Notes: generated by a model from the letters alone, not told the origin. Shown: positions 36,501 through 49,782, numbered from the stretch's first letter. The stretch: DNA of 64,000 nucleotides from Climacium dendroides (GCA_950106755.1 OX467091.1:20353538-20417537); one strand, 5' to 3'. Program-made: numbers and translations.

Positions 36501-37575
36501 ACATTGGTTGGAAAATTAGCGCTAGACGCTAGGGTATAGGATTCCAGTAGGGACAGGCGTACAGGTTATCAAGAAGGAAACGATTCGGAGTTGGGGTTCG
36601 AGTTGCCCACGCAAAAACCTAAAATTCGTGGGGTGAACCTCAGATTCCACCCATTCGTAGATCATAAAACTTTGAACTCTGGACTGTCACATTTTGGGTG
36701 CTTTGAAGGTTTGAGTGCCCGCCAAAACTATTGGAAAATTTCGATATCGTGAAAATAAGGGGTTTTAAGATGATTTCTCTGCTCAAAACTACTAAAAAAA
36801 CTCGAGTCATGCAGACCCGACTTGATCGAACACTCCTTGTAACAAATTTAAGCAACAACCTTGACGTATATATAAGTGGGAGAATATGCTAAGTCACGTA
36901 CACACACTGTAATGGTATGCGCAGACAAGGTATGATCTAATCCCTCGTGTGTGACACTTTCCAGTTAATATATTCTTCACGATGTTTCCACTACCACGTA
37001 GGCACTTGGCAGTATATATATTCCTCACTATGAATCTCCGTCAGGTTAAGATCCAACACAGTGCGTAATACTCGACACAAGTCACGTGCACGAGGCTCAG
37101 AAAACTCAGAAAGCTCAGAGGACACGGAAAACTCAGAACGCTCCAGCTCAAAGTTTCTATGTTAAGTTATTTCCAGACAAAAAGGGAGAATCACATGAGA
37201 GGAGATAGTGTCTGTAGGAGAGTCCATGTGGATTCCGGCCTTACCCGAGAGCCCAGCAGTGCAGTAGACCAAGATGAAGATCATGCCACCAAACCCCCAA
37301 GCGATTTCCAAGATGCCAACGCTCCCAGCGCCGATACGAGACGTCCCCACGACAACCGTCAGAGCAATATACAAGAGCAGCAGCGTCGACACAAACTCCG
37401 CAATCACAGCTCGATAGAACGACCAGTGCTGAAGCTCGTCTCTGGCCAACGGGGGATCACTCGCCGTTGTCTCTCCAGCAGCATTACGTTCATTCCTTGG
37501 AGACTGCTGGTTATCGATCGTGTTGCCGTTACCGTTCTCGTTGGGCGGCTGACTACTGCTACCGTCATTCGCCAT
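33573..37575 (-). CDS. PIP: Plasma membrane aquaporin, PIP subfamily, 4 exons
   Basis: Water channel of the plasma membrane. Exons 37575-37245, 36083-35782, 34925-34785 and 33677-33573 total 879 nt, giving 292 aa. Six membrane segments and the two pore motifs are seen: [11 protein letters not shown] (NPA 115-117) and [13 protein letters not shown] (NPA 238-240). The selectivity filter reads as the PIP pattern Phe (AEF in helix 1), His226, Thr235, Arg241. PIP signatures [32 protein letters not shown] and WIFWVGP are present. The N-terminal tail before helix 1 is about 52 residues, rich in Asn, Ser and Gln. Start ATG 37575 is preferred; an in-frame upstream ATG near 37653 would add 26 residues with no PIP similarity. 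Introns are 1161, 857 and 1107 nt. PIP1 versus PIP2 cannot be settled from what I see. Confidence 0.92.
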
Positions 37576-39290
37576 CGATCTCCTCTTTTCCTTTCGAAAG
37601 TATGAGGAGAGTCTCAGAGGGTTTTGCAATAAGTTTGCAAAAAGGTATGGCATGGCCGGCGCGAATCTTCCTTGTAATCAAGCCGGGAATTGAATGGCAA
37701 TACGGGAACCAGAGATACGCTCCCTATGAACATTCAATTTCACCGTCTGAAACAAGTGATTTTCAAGAGGTTCGATTCTTGACGAATCGACTAATTCACC
37801 GGACATGTATCGTAGATTAGTACGACAACATTGAAACAAACTAATGAATGATGTGTTAACTCTGGACCTGGAGCTCACCACTAAGCCTTAACTAATAGAA
37901 CTGATCTAGCTGGGTGCTTGGGATTCAGAGCAAAAGGGTGTGGAATATATCGAGAACTCAAGAGCTTGCTTGCAATTGCTAACCACTACATTTGCAAGCA
38001 AGCCGGCCGTCGTTATGAGTGATAAGTGAGTACGCAGTGTGATAAGTGCTTTAACCATTTTGCTAATTTGTAGATTTGCAACGTAACTGATTAGTTAGCA
38101 TACCAGCTAGAGCTCATATGTGTCGCAATTCTGTGCGGATGTCGAGACGTAGGAGGTAGCTGGAAGCTAGATACCATTTGTCCAATCACACTATGCCTTT
38201 CCAATTGTAGAGGGAATCGTTTTCAAGCGGTTGTGGCTATTGAGATCTGAACTTCAAGAAATGCAATGGGACTGGAATTACAATGAAAAGAGGGTTCCTC
38301 ATGCAGTTTATCCTCGGTTTCAGACACGTCAGTTCAGTGCTAGCTTGCCTGTAAGGGAGTGCCGCCTTGTATCGCCGAAGTTGACCGGGGCGACGGAAGC
38401 TATTTTGTTCTGGAGGATGGCTACTACCTGTAGCTCCTCTAAATGCAGCGTTTCTGGTAGAAAGTGGTATGGAGGATATTTTAGCGTTGACATGATTGTA
38501 GGGTACCCTGTGTTGCTACGTATGAGTTGTGGCCCAGCTACGCCACGTAACGCTTTCGAGCTGTGCGCACGAACCAATTCACTGAACGCAACTTCTCCTC
38601 AATGAAGTCCTAAAGCATAAGCACACGTAAATAGAATATGAGCTTTCCGACCCATTATTAAATTGTCTTAATGCTTGTTGAATCCTCCAAAGCGGATCCA
38701 ATATTCTTCTACAGTAGGTTGTACTCATTGGATTCCTGACGAAGAAGCAGCTACACTGTAAGTCAATACAGAACAGGTAACGTAGCTTTGGCTTGCTTTT
38801 GAAGTACGGCCCTTATTTACTGACGGATCGAAACTCCCTTGCACGTAGCTTTACCAGATCTGCACAGAAGTGAATGACACGCACGCAATCACAATTCATG
38901 CCGACTAAATACTGTACTGTACTGAACGAGGGTTTACCAGGCCAAGCTAGCTTGTATTTCACGAGGGCCTTCCGTCCTCGGCGAATCTAGACTCCTAATT
39001 AGGTCTGGAAACTTTGGACGAGGGCAGCTGGATCAGCTGGCGACGATGGAGAGAGAAACTGGCAGCACCGCTTCATGCATCGTTTCGAAGTGGGTGGAGC
39101 TAGCTACTGTAGATTGGAGAAGGAGAGGGATGGATGATGCCAGATGGAGACTGCCAAGTGTGGGCACGGGAGGGCGCTCCCTGTCGGCCGCTCCCCATTT
39201 GGCTCCTCGAAGCGCGGCTGTCCTCCGCAATAATTTAAAAATGTCGAATGACTCACAGCATCTTCACCAACACGCGCCAAATTTGGTGAC
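37576..39290. other. Aquaporin upstream region and intergenic DNA, no gene seen
   Basis: Mixed composition. It probably includes the aquaporin promoter and 5' UTR. Open frames at 38231-38605 (plus) and 39046-39336 (plus) have no recognisable domain or splice context and are not called as genes. Confidence 0.4.
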
Positions 39291-39595
39291 TCCGCTAATA
39301 AGAGCATCCTCATTCAGTGCTACGCCCGGCAAATGACACCGCAACGGTATAAACTTAAATACAGACATGCAGGTTGTATTTTCGTCCAGTGACTCAATGC
39401 AACGACGGTATATGGAACGCTACACGGGTCTGCTACAGTGGGTCCGCTAATAAGAGCATCCTCACTCAGTGAGACGCCCGGCAAAAGACACTGCAACGGT
39501 ATAAACTTAAATACATGCAGGTTGTATTCTTGTCTCAAGCAGTGACTCAATGCGATGACGGTATGTGGAACGCTACACGGCTCTGCTACAGTGTG
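39291..39595 (+). repeat. 152-bp imperfect tandem duplication starting with GAGCATCC ends
   Basis: Two copies of a unit beginning TCCGCTAATAAGAGCATCCT (39291 and 39443). Each contains CGCCCGGCAAA, CAACGGTATAAACTTAAATA and GCAGGTTGTATT. The motif AGAGCATCC recurs inverted at 40149-40162 (GGATGCTCTAAGAG), so these may be the left end of a longer nonautonomous DNA element of about 0.87 kb. Confidence 0.65.
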
Positions 39596-39705
39596 GTACA
39601 GTAGTGGGAGTTGCTTGACGTGGTGGCAAGGTAAAGCATGAGGGAGGGATGGCAAAATAAACAATTGTTTGACCACTGCTTTGATGGCACAATTCTTCTC
39701 CCTTT

Positions 39706-39930
39706 AACCCTTAAACAACGAGCCGGTCACCATGGAAATCATCTCTTTGGGTACCGTGTGAATTGTTGGCTTAAAAAAAATAAAAGAGCACTCATTGGGA
39801 GACAAGCTCACTGTAGCAGACGTTCCCTTTTCCCACAAAATTTGGAGGATGAATAGTTGCACTTTATCTTGCATGGAGAGATTTTTTGTCATTCATCGGC
39901 TGAAAACGTCCTTGGCGTCCTTTAAGGGTT
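39706..39930. mobile_element. MITE-like element, family B, copy 1
   Basis: 225 bases bounded by AACCCTTAAA and TTTAAGGGTT, a perfect 10-bp inverted repeat. The interior is noncoding, with the shared block GGATGAATAGTTGCA. Related copies are at 45245-45470 (opposite orientation), 62505-62732 and a fragment at 56321-56399. It lies within the possible larger element 39297-40162. Confidence 0.75.
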
Positions 39931-40162
39931 GAGAGGAATTGTTGTCATTATTGGTATTGCCCAAGAAGTGCAGAGGAATTTGGAGGGCATAATAAAGGAT
40001 CAATTTTTGTCGTATGAGAGCCAAGAAGTGCTAAGTCCACGAAAATAATGTGAGAGGTGTAGGTAGCATTGAGGTAGAGTTTCGTTGCTTTTTTTGTAAT
40101 CCATATATAGAACTTATCGTTGTAGTGTTTCCACAGAGGACGGACTGTGGATGCTCTAAGAG

Positions 40163-43100
40163 TTACGGAGTAACATTTTATTTTGGACAGCCCTCAAAAT
40201 ACTTGTCCTTCTAATTGCAATACAAAAAGTTGCACTGCCTATGTAAGGCTAGCCTAAAAACAAAAACTAAAGTGAAATTGCTCTACAAATGGAGTTCTAG
40301 AAAACTAGAACAAGCACTCTCTCTCAAACAATGTTAGGAAAGAGGTGCCTCCTTTTCCGCACATTCAAGCCAATGAAGATCATTCTTGTTGTAGTGATCA
40401 CAATTCCAATGAAGTAGGATCCATTCCATGCATCTTGGAGTCCTGAGATGAGAAGAAAAAAATGACAATTAAAAAAAAAACATTAATGCAAGCTCTTGCA
40501 ATGCCTATTATTTTCTAGATAGTACTCATGCCTTCTCGCATGCCTTTTGTACTAGAAATGTCTTTCAAGAGCCTTTGCTTGACTCATATAATTGAATGCC
40601 TTGATAATATTTTAAGGAGCTCATTAGATTTGGCATTCAAATTTGGCACATGTTAGACCCTTAGCATTTGATGGTAAAGGTGCTCTCACATTTTATTACA
40701 AAAATCCATAGTGTGCCTAAAAAAGGAAAATTTGTACTACAATAGGCTCTCCTACACTTTCATTTTTTATTATGTATATCTTATATCATCAATATCTAGG
40801 TTTTGGTATCTCTTTTTGGTCCAAATATAAATGTCACATTTTGGGTAGTGATAGTGACAATAATGCATTAGAAGAGATTTGAGGCTTCGAAAGGGCTGTT
40901 CCAGGCCTATTTCTAAGGCTAAAAATGCGTTAGAATATAAAAATCTTTAAAATATAATTTTTTTCAAAAATAAAAATAAAAATAACTAATTAATTAATAT
41001 TATTTGACATGGCATGGTCTCAGCCACATCAAATTTGGCAGAGTTTAGGAACCCATTGGAACCTGGAGTCTTTTATTGGCCTCAAATTTCATCTAATGAG
41101 TGCACATACTTCAAACCTTAATTCACTTGATCCATAAGAGGATAGAACAAAGAAAGAATCATAACTTTAAGTTCTTTTTTGAAATCAACATACATAAGCT
41201 TTAACTAAATTTGCAAGGCTTTAGGTTTTCAAAGGTGCTAGTATGTGAGCATGATTATATATAGATATAAAAAGTAGAAATTGGATTTTTTTAATCAATT
41301 ATATCTACAAATAAAATAAAATAAACATTTGAATTTGAATTTGAACTCAATTTTGAAAAAAAAAAAGTTCCATATGGGCAAAAAATTACATTGCATGTTA
41401 TTGTTGATATAGAAACACAAGTTGTTCTATTGAACGTCAACTAATATCCATCACCTAAAATTATAGAATGTTATATAAATCACAGGGTTCTTATAGTGAT
41501 TGAAGGTAAGATTACAAAGGCGATGGCAAAATCCAAAGGTTTGAAAGAAAGATTTTAAGCCTTGAGAATAATATGAATGGTCTTCATTTAATGAAGACGG
41601 TGTTACTTAAAGACATTCGACATGAAATTCAAGAGTCACAAACCAATGTAAAAAAATCAACTTAATGAGTTACAAAGTATGTTGAAAAAATAATGATGCT
41701 AATACATTAGATAACTCACATTATCTGCAACACCATGTTATATTTTAGTTGAAATGGAACTTTTGCGTTTCACAGTTTCACTTTCACTATTACTTGATTG
41801 ATTAGTCTCATAGGACATTGTTTTAGATGGACTTGAACTCCTTTAATTGGAAAATAAATATTTTCATTACAATTGCATTTTTGTAATTGCATTCCTCTTG
41901 CTTATTTTCTTTAAGTGTATGGGAGACTAAATTAAACTAAACTCTTAGATTTGTAATTTATTTGAATTTTTAGATTTGTATTTTCTTATTGTAATAGTGC
42001 AATTAAGTAGGGCTAATTTTATGCCAAGGACAATTGTAAAATACTTCTTGAATAGACTAAATTGAGAATGGTTGAGTTAGTGATTAATAAGTTGAATTAA
42101 ACATAATGAATTACTTTTGCACAATATTGAGAGAAGTTCTTGAGTTTTTTTTGAAAGACCTATATATATAAAGGGTCTTTCGCACCTAGCGTTTGGTAAC
42201 AACACTCATGAAGACATAATCCCTTTAACAAAGATTGGAAGGTACAGGTTGTATAAAAATATTTGTTTTCAGTTGGTTTTGTATAAGTGGGTTATTGTGA
42301 AGTTATCGGTTGTTCAAACTTGGAGCATAATCTTATGTGTTATGTACATCAGCTACCATTGCATTTCCTCTCTACAATCCTCATCCAAAAAATTCATCCA
42401 CATCGTGAAGAAGAATATAAGCATCAATACCAATGGCAATTGACCATTTGCCACAATTGAATAAGTTTAATGGCAATATGAAGTGAACACTTCATTGAGA
42501 ATTGTGAGAATATAGGATGGGGATGTCATTTTTATAATCAAATCCATTGTCCATCATAAACTTTCTAAAAGTATAAGATAATTTGAAGGTGAGAGCTTGA
42601 GCACACATTGTTAAAAAATCTGAAATTGCATTTGGAGTAGAACTTTAGACCTCATTTACTTATGAATTTCCAAAGAATTATGCAATAAGCACCTATTCTT
42701 GTTCCTAGGCCTTGCAAAACCCACATGCACGGAGTCTGAAAAAAGATATGGCTTGACCAAAAGCAAGCATCATAGCATTCAAAAAGCAATACACAAGATT
42801 CCTAAAACCCATAGTAACTTAAATAGACCCTAAATTCTTTTAACATTTGTAAAAAGGCAATTGGGCAACCAAATCTTCTTTTAGAAAAATTAAGTGAATA
42901 TACCTTGGCTTTGAAATCAACCTTCTTCATCTCTTATTCCATCCATTGGCAAAGTATGAACCAATATTTGGTAAATGGAGTATGCTTTCACATTGTTGGC
43001 AATCCATTTTAGAATCACTTACTGTTCATTGCAAAGCTCCCTATAGGGATTTTTTGAAAAAGACGGTTGCAATAAGAGCCCACTACTATAATGAAAATAT

Positions 43101-45244
43101 TTGTTTACATAGAAAGAACCATAGCTATGCGGTTTAACTACTTTTTTCTTGTATTTTCTTAATAACATCATGGATATTTTTAAATTTGTCCAAGTCTAAA
43201 AGGTTCCTTGAAAACTAGGCAACTGCAAATATTACTATATACTAAAAAGAGTTCATTTTTTCACCAAAATATGCACTAGGTAAACCTTTGGATTTATAAC
43301 TAAATTATAACTTCTGTAATGAAAAAATTAGGACAATTTGACACCATAATGTGCATAAAATGTGCATAAAATTAAAACAAATATTTGAGAATATTTGTTG
43401 GTAAAATTCAAAAAGTATTTCTATTGTCAATATGAATGAGATTTGTTTTATAACTTTTGTAATATAGTATGTATCTTGGATAAACTTGGTTTGAATATGT
43501 TATTTTAGTTGTTTTGTAGAATATAGAGAAATTTTTTGATTAGTTTAAATAATTATTTTGGAGAATTTAAATAATTATGCAATGTTCTTCACTCAATATA
43601 ATGATATAATTGTAACTTTTTACCATAGAAGTTGCACCTCCTACAATAAAATCCATCAAAATTTTTACTTTGAAAACACAAATACTTTGTCCTTAAAGGA
43701 TTATGAACAATACAAACAATGCATTTTTTACCCCCAAAAAATGGTATACTATAGTATGCAAATGTCCAATTATATTTATATACCCCTTATAATTAATATA
43801 AAGCTCTCGTTATATAATGAAATATGAGAGAGAGAGAGAGAGAGAGAAATATATTTTATATATATATTAAAATATTGTATGAAAATATTCTTAAAGTGAT
43901 GATGTAGTTCAAATTCAATAGTTCTAAAATACAAACCTTTATTGTACAAAAAAATATACATGAAAAAAAAGATCTTAGCTTTTAAGACCTTTAATCCCCT
44001 AAAATTTAAACAACAAATGAATACAAACATATACCAAACACTTATAATCTTGTTTTTCTTATTCATCAAATTGTTTGTAGATTCTTATATTAGCTCCTGA
44101 ACATTTTTATGCTAACATTTTCATGACTTTGCTTTGCAACATCATACAATTCCAAAGGTACAAGATTATTTCATATCATCTTGCATATCTTATGTACTTC
44201 TTGAAATGATTCTTGAAAATCAATTTAAAAATTGATTACAATAAAACATCTTTAAAATCACCATGATTATAATTTAGTATTTTGAACTTAAAAGAAACAA
44301 GTTCTTGTAGAAATTACAAATATTCAATCTAAAATTATTTCAAGGATAGATTTTTGGGGAGTTAAGAAATGATTGATAGTAATAATTTAGTAGTTGATTC
44401 AACCATCTAAATATGACCTATGGATTATATTTTATAAATTTTATCACTAAGATCTAATATTAAATTACTTCTTTAAGTTGCATGTTATAATTTATCTTTA
44501 CAAGACTACTATAGTCTATAAGGGATTAAAGGTTAATGTTTTAAAACCTATAGAAGTCACTTTCTCTATTATGAAAATAATTTGAAAAAAGGTACATTGA
44601 AATGAATGAAGCAACCAAATAAATTTTGGTACTAATATTATTATATGTTGTTACATTTATTCATATTTATATGTATATCTATATATTTATGTCAGTGTGT
44701 TGGAAATAGTAGACAATGGAGTATTTATTTTTCACATGTTTGCAATAACTCCTAAAGGAGAAGAAAATCTACTTTTAGATAGAACACAATGTTTTTTGTA
44801 TGTTTGAAATATAATTTTTGACTTTATCTAATTAACATGATATGGGATGGAACCATCTAAAAATAACCAAATATACTGCAACTCCTTCTAAGTGGAGTTA
44901 AAGTTTGTTGACCTAGTTGGATAGGGTTGAAAATTTAAATTTCATCCTAAATTCAAATGTTATATTCTTTCCATCTTTGCAGTCAAAGTTTCAAAAGTTG
45001 TTTCACACATTCCAGTAGTAGTCTAGTGCAAATTTGTATAATTCCTTTATAGAAGATATTTACAAAAGATATCATTTTTTTTTCCACTATCCTAGAAAGT
45101 AATAATTTTTAACAATATTTTATAATTTTTGCTTGAAATGTACCTTAATCCTTTATGAGGTAGATCCTACATCCATATTTAGGATGATGCCTAGCTCTAT
45201 TCAAAAGTAAATTTTCATGCATTTAAACTAATACTTGGATCTTT
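40163..45244. other. AT-rich desert, no gene seen
   Basis: Five kilobases of AT-rich DNA. A 63-codon frame at 42946-43137 and others have no recognised similarity. A GA dinucleotide microsatellite lies at about 43827-43848. I cannot support any gene, RNA or clear element here. Confidence 0.45.
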
Positions 45245-45470
45245 AACCCTTAAACGTTGATGAGAACGTTTGGTGTGTGATGAATGACAAAGAATCCTTC
45301 CAGTAGAACAAAAGTGCAACTATTCATTGTCATAATTTTGTTGTGAAAAGGGGAGGCCTTCTACAGTAGTTTAACTTTGAATAAGTGCTTTTACAATTTT
45401 GTAAGCAAATGATCTGCACAATAATCAAAGGGGTAATTTCGACGGGTCACCATTCCTTCTTTTAAGGGTT
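45245..45470. mobile_element. MITE-like element, family B, copy 2
   Basis: 226 bases with ends AACCCTTAAACGTTGATGA and TTTAAGGGTT. The interior runs opposite to copy 1, sharing GTGCAACTATTCATT and GGTCACCAT. It ends about 0.7 kb upstream of the E2 gene start. Confidence 0.75.
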
Positions 45471-45599
45471 AAGAAATACCGTTTATATATAACTATTTGG
45501 ATGGAATTGAGGTAAATAGCATAAATATTTTTTTAAAAACCATACGTAAAAATGAGCAAAAATCATAAAAAGAATTAACCTTAGAACTTACAAATCTGA

Positions 45600-46197
45600 A
45601 ATGGCTGCTGTTGATTGGTCCTCATCCTGGCGCCCTTTTATCAGAGAAACGGCCCTTTCCAGAATTCAAAAATCTGCGCCCAAGTAACAGTCATATTATA
45701 AACGGCCGTCCCGTTCTCGCGTACCCCACTCGGTTCCCTCCTCCGTTCCCACCAACCCCTCCACATCATCCGCCATCTCAGCATTCACCCCTGCCAACAC
45801 GGAATTCGACCTGTCCAGACCAATGGCAACTCCCGTCGTTTCCCTCCACGCTTCCAACGATCTTCCCGGGCAGTCTCGCTCGCGTTCCGCCCCTTCGGCC
45901 CGCTCGCTGCTTCAAATCCCGCATTCGGGATACGATTCGCTTGCATTGTGATTTCCAATTCGATTTGCGTCTTGTTTGCGTTGTGGGTGATACATGATCG
46001 TCCTTGAAGCGTCGGGTTTTTGGATTGGGCCGCTTTCTCGGAATCTCCAATTGTCTCTTCCTCTCCACCCGACGCTGATTGTGTCCTGAACGCAAGCGAG
46101 CGTGGGTTTACTGCACTTCTCCGTTCCAGCCGGGCGGGCGGGCCGATCGAGGAAGAAGAGAGTGGATTTGTTTGCTGTGTGTTTGGATTGGTGAACC
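45600..46197 (+). promoter_or_regulatory. GC-rich promoter and 5' UTR of the E2 gene, with an upstream ORF
   Basis: An abrupt change from AT-rich to GC- and CpG-rich DNA precedes the E2 start codon. Overlapping short frames on both strands here are a result of this composition. A 31-codon upstream ORF (ATG 45994, TGA 46087-46089) closes 108 bases before the E2 start and could dampen translation if included in the transcript; the transcription start is not known. Confidence 0.45.
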
Positions 46198-48577
46198 ATG
46201 ACTGGAAACTTGCCTCAGGATGTTCAACAGCACAGCAGCAGCATTGTGCAGCCCGCGACTGGGAAAATGCCGAAGCCCGCATCGCAGCTTGTGGACAGTC
46301 ACTCGGTTTCTCGGAGGTGCCTACTCTGTTCAATTTATAATTGTTGTATTAATCTCGAGTGTTTTTTGTTTATTGTTTGTCTCGGTTTTCTCGATTTCTG
46401 CACTGCGTGAAGGAAGTCTTGCTTTTCAATGAAATCTTCTTACGATTCTCTCTCCTGTAGTGTAGCTCATCTAACCTTCCATTGTGGATGAGTGAAATTT
46501 GCTTTGCCGACAATGTGGAGGCCCTGTTGGTTCGTAGTTAGCCGACATTAACTTACCATTGAAATAAGGATATTGATCTACTTCAGATCGTGGTTTTTTG
46601 ATAGTCATTCCCGTGGGTAGTCATTCTTTATTTTAGAGTTTGTAATCCCTTCGGTTACTAGTTGATTTTGTATCTCTGTCGAGATTAATTAGTAGTTTTA
46701 ATCTTGAGAGCTGCTTTTTTGTCTCGGAAATCCCGAGGGCAACAGTTAGTGGGCTGTGGATTTTTGGAATGATTTTCTGAAGATACTCTCGCCTATTGAA
46801 TACCTCTTTCATTTAGTATGAGTGAAATATGCACTTTGTCCTCTATGGAAGCTCTATTGAGTCATATTGTCCCGATAGCAGCTCGTTTTCGTTGGAATTG
46901 AAGATAATGGTATCGACTCATTTCAGTTTGTACATTATGTGAGTTGTGAATGAAACTCTGAGAGCAGAAGTTAACTCTTCACTCACTGAGATTGTGAATT
47001 AGTGGATGACCATGATTTGGGGAATGGTAGAAGTACTTGTTGAGTATCAGTTTTCAGATAATATTTCAGTCTCGGCAATCTCAAGGACAACCTTGAGTGA
47101 CGATATCTTTCTGCAATGGGTTTTTCTAAAGATTCACACGCCTGTCTGATGCCTCATCTAACCTTCCATTTTGCTTTGCTCCGCCGCTAGTGTGGACATT
47201 CTATTGATACTTAATTTTTTCCAGCAGTTACTTCTTTATCGATGAAACTGATAATAAGGATATTGGTACGTTTCAGATCGTGGTTTCATGAGAGTTATGA
47301 ACGAAAATCTGAGAGCGAAGTAATCTCTGAATGGTAGTTAAGTTTGCTTTGGACCAACGAGAGTGGACCTGAGGACTGGGTCTTACGCGGGTAGCTCTTA
47401 TTAGGGCAGGAGAAGTGGTGCATTTGAACATGTCGCATGATTGCTTAAAGGGTTCTGAGTTAATTTTCCTGGGAATTTGTGGTATTGTGCAGGTTGCAAT
47501 CTGAGTTGATGTCTCTTATGGTAAGTCAGCATTTGCGTTTCCTACCTTGTACTTCACTATCGGCGAGAGCACTGTTGTGTTGCGTTTGGCTTGTAGAATC
47601 TAGTTTATTTCTGAAGTAAAGCCACGGTAGAAATAGGTATATTGAGATGCATCGATCTGTATTGTTAACGTAAGTAAACTAGGAAACCGCGCATCTGATA
47701 TTTTATTGCTGCACTCTTACGATTGTAATAGACAGACGTCTGTGCCGTGTTCGCGACTGATAGTCCCGAATAGTTCACGATATGACACCCGCTTCTTGAT
47801 TCTGCAGACTTGTGGAGATCCTGGCATATCGGCATTTCCGGAGGGTGACAACATATTTTCATGGATTGGGACTATAAAAGGGAGTAATGCCACCGTTTAC
47901 GAGGGTTTATCATACAAATTGACTCTCAAGTTTCCCACCGATTATCCTTTCAAGCCACCTGTGGTGAAGTTCGACACAGTTTGTTTTCATCCGAATGTGG
48001 ATCAATTCGGGAATATCTGCCTAGACATCTTACAGGTACTCATCTACTGTCAGATGTCAGTTTCTGAGCACCTTCGGTTGAACAGAATCTGCATTTCTTT
48101 CCCTTTGCTAACTACATCCTTTTCCAGGATAAATGGTCATCTGCGTACGACGTGCGGACAATTCTCCTGTCGATTCAGAGTTTACTTGGTGGTAAGTGTC
48201 GCTCCTTTATTTCGGTGCCCTTCATGTTTTAAACTAATCTTCATATTTTAAAACCAACCCTCTGAACCCCACGCACCTAATGATCAAATTCGTCATCTTC
48301 TGCAGAGCCAAACAATGACAGCCCCCTGAACAGCTATGCTGCTGCACTTTGGAGCGACCAAGAAGGTGCTCCCTGACTTTTCCCTTACATGTCATCAGTT
48401 TGTGCTGATGTTTTAAATGACAACTGTCGTATAGTTGTCATGACTGTCTTATTTGCGGGCAACCAATGGCAGGATAATGGTTACCCTGTATCTGATGTGC
48501 AACGTGCTCTCTTGATTGCAGAGTTCAAGAAGGTTATGCGCAAGCAATATAGGGATGCCGCTGCACTTACGAGATAA
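46198..48577 (+). CDS. UBC19: Ubiquitin-conjugating enzyme E2 C (APC/C partner), 6 exons
   Basis: E2 enzyme that works with the anaphase-promoting complex to ubiquitinate cyclins and other mitotic substrates; orthologue group of human UBE2C and Arabidopsis UBC19/UBC20. Exons 46198-46316, 47493-47520, 47808-48035, 48128-48191, 48306-48365 and 48522-48577 total 555 nt, giving 184 aa (family about 180). Seen: a Ser/Gln-rich N-terminal extension of about 35 residues, RLQSELMSLM (first helix), FPEGDNIFSWIG, YPFKPPVVKF, HPN, the catalytic Cys in GNICLDILQ (Cys120), WSSAYDVRTILLSIQSLL and LNSYAAALW. Exon 2 is only 28 nt. The start ATG in GTGAACCATGAC gives the expected N-terminus. Confidence 0.93.
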
Positions 48578-49277
48578 ATATTAAGTAATCATGTGAAGAT
48601 GTATGGTGGTTTGTATTTCCAGTTTCCCCCAGAAAAGCATCGCTGGTAATTGGGAACTTGAAATTTTTCGCACTGGGATACCGAAGTCTAGCTGGAAAAG
48701 TTGCCCAATGATTGATTGACAGGGAGGTTCCAATGCAGTCTACGTGATCCGGTTCCCCAGAGTGGGCGTACTGCCGAATTAGACTCCTGAATCTGATTTT
48801 GTGGCTCAATGATACCGAACTGGATCGAGAATCATATGTAAGTATCGACCATCTCTGTTACGTACAGACATTGTCGATTTTTTCCCTTCAGCACTATGTC
48901 GCAGAAGATACCTTTTTATGGCTGAAAAAGTGGCGAGAAAATAATAGAACATACTTGATTCTTTGGCAGTAGTATTCCAGCTAATTAATCGAGTGGTAGC
49001 AGACTCCATATCCTAGATGTGTAGAGTGCCCAAAGGGAAAACAAGAAGCTTGTTCCATATTCAACAAGTAGATCAGTTTAGAAACTGTTCCCAGTGGATG
49101 TAGTTTTTTTGCCCTTCCCAAGTGTAAATTATATTAAGGTTTTGCTGTCACGGTTGCCCGGCGCCCCGCCCAGGGAACCTGTCTAGCTGTATTCCCCCCT
49201 TTGTTATTTAATGAATACCGTCTTTTTTATATAAAAGAAGTGGATGGCATTCGACAGAGCACTGTCTAATTTGATTT
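48578..49277. other. E2 gene 3' flank, no further gene seen
   Basis: About 650 bases of mixed composition with probable 3' UTR and polyadenylation signals, then AT-rich DNA. Nothing else recognised. Confidence 0.4.
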
Positions 49278-49782
49278 AACCCTCAAATGTCCATAATTTG
49301 ATTGAACCCCTAAATGTCCTGAGTCTTCTCCAGAATTGGCAATTTGAATGTAATGACAATCACGAATGCCATCACCAATTTTTTTCTATAAATTTTGTAT
49401 GGAAATGTCAATTTCTTTGATATTCCATGACTAACAAAATCTAGTCAATTTTTTATAAAGATTGTTAAAAAGGGTGTCCAAAGAGGTTCTCTTCAAATGC
49501 TGAGTTTCTGAAATTTTTGTGTTCTATAAATCTATGGACTAATTTTTGCAGATCCAAATATAAGTTTCAGTCATTGAAGTGTAGGCTTGGTCAACCACTA
49601 GGCATACTTTCACACTAGTAATTGTAGAGAAAAATTTACTCTACAAACACCAAATCCAACCATTAAGTAGGACAAGAATTGGATAAATTATCCCCACAAC
49701 TCATTTAAGCAGTAATGAAAAAGAAACAAAAATATGATTCTGTCCATCGTCCACAAATTGGAAGCGAGAGAGCCTTAGGGTT
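49278..49782. mobile_element. MITE-like element, family E, copy 2
   Basis: About 505 bases; left end AACCCTCAAATGTCC followed by a near-repeat AACCCCTAAATGTCC, right end CCTTAGGGTT. The right part, read in reverse, matches 21430-21600 (for example GGATAATTTATCCAA and TTAATGGTTGGATTTGGTGT). Noncoding. Confidence 0.5.

Noticed and set aside
43827..43848. GA dinucleotide repeat as a regulatory GAGA element
   Set aside because: It lies far from any gene in AT-rich desert; a plain microsatellite is sufficient.
45611..46340. Several overlapping frames on both strands before and over E2 exon 1
   Set aside because: They arise from the GC-rich promoter and exon; only the E2 frame matches a family.
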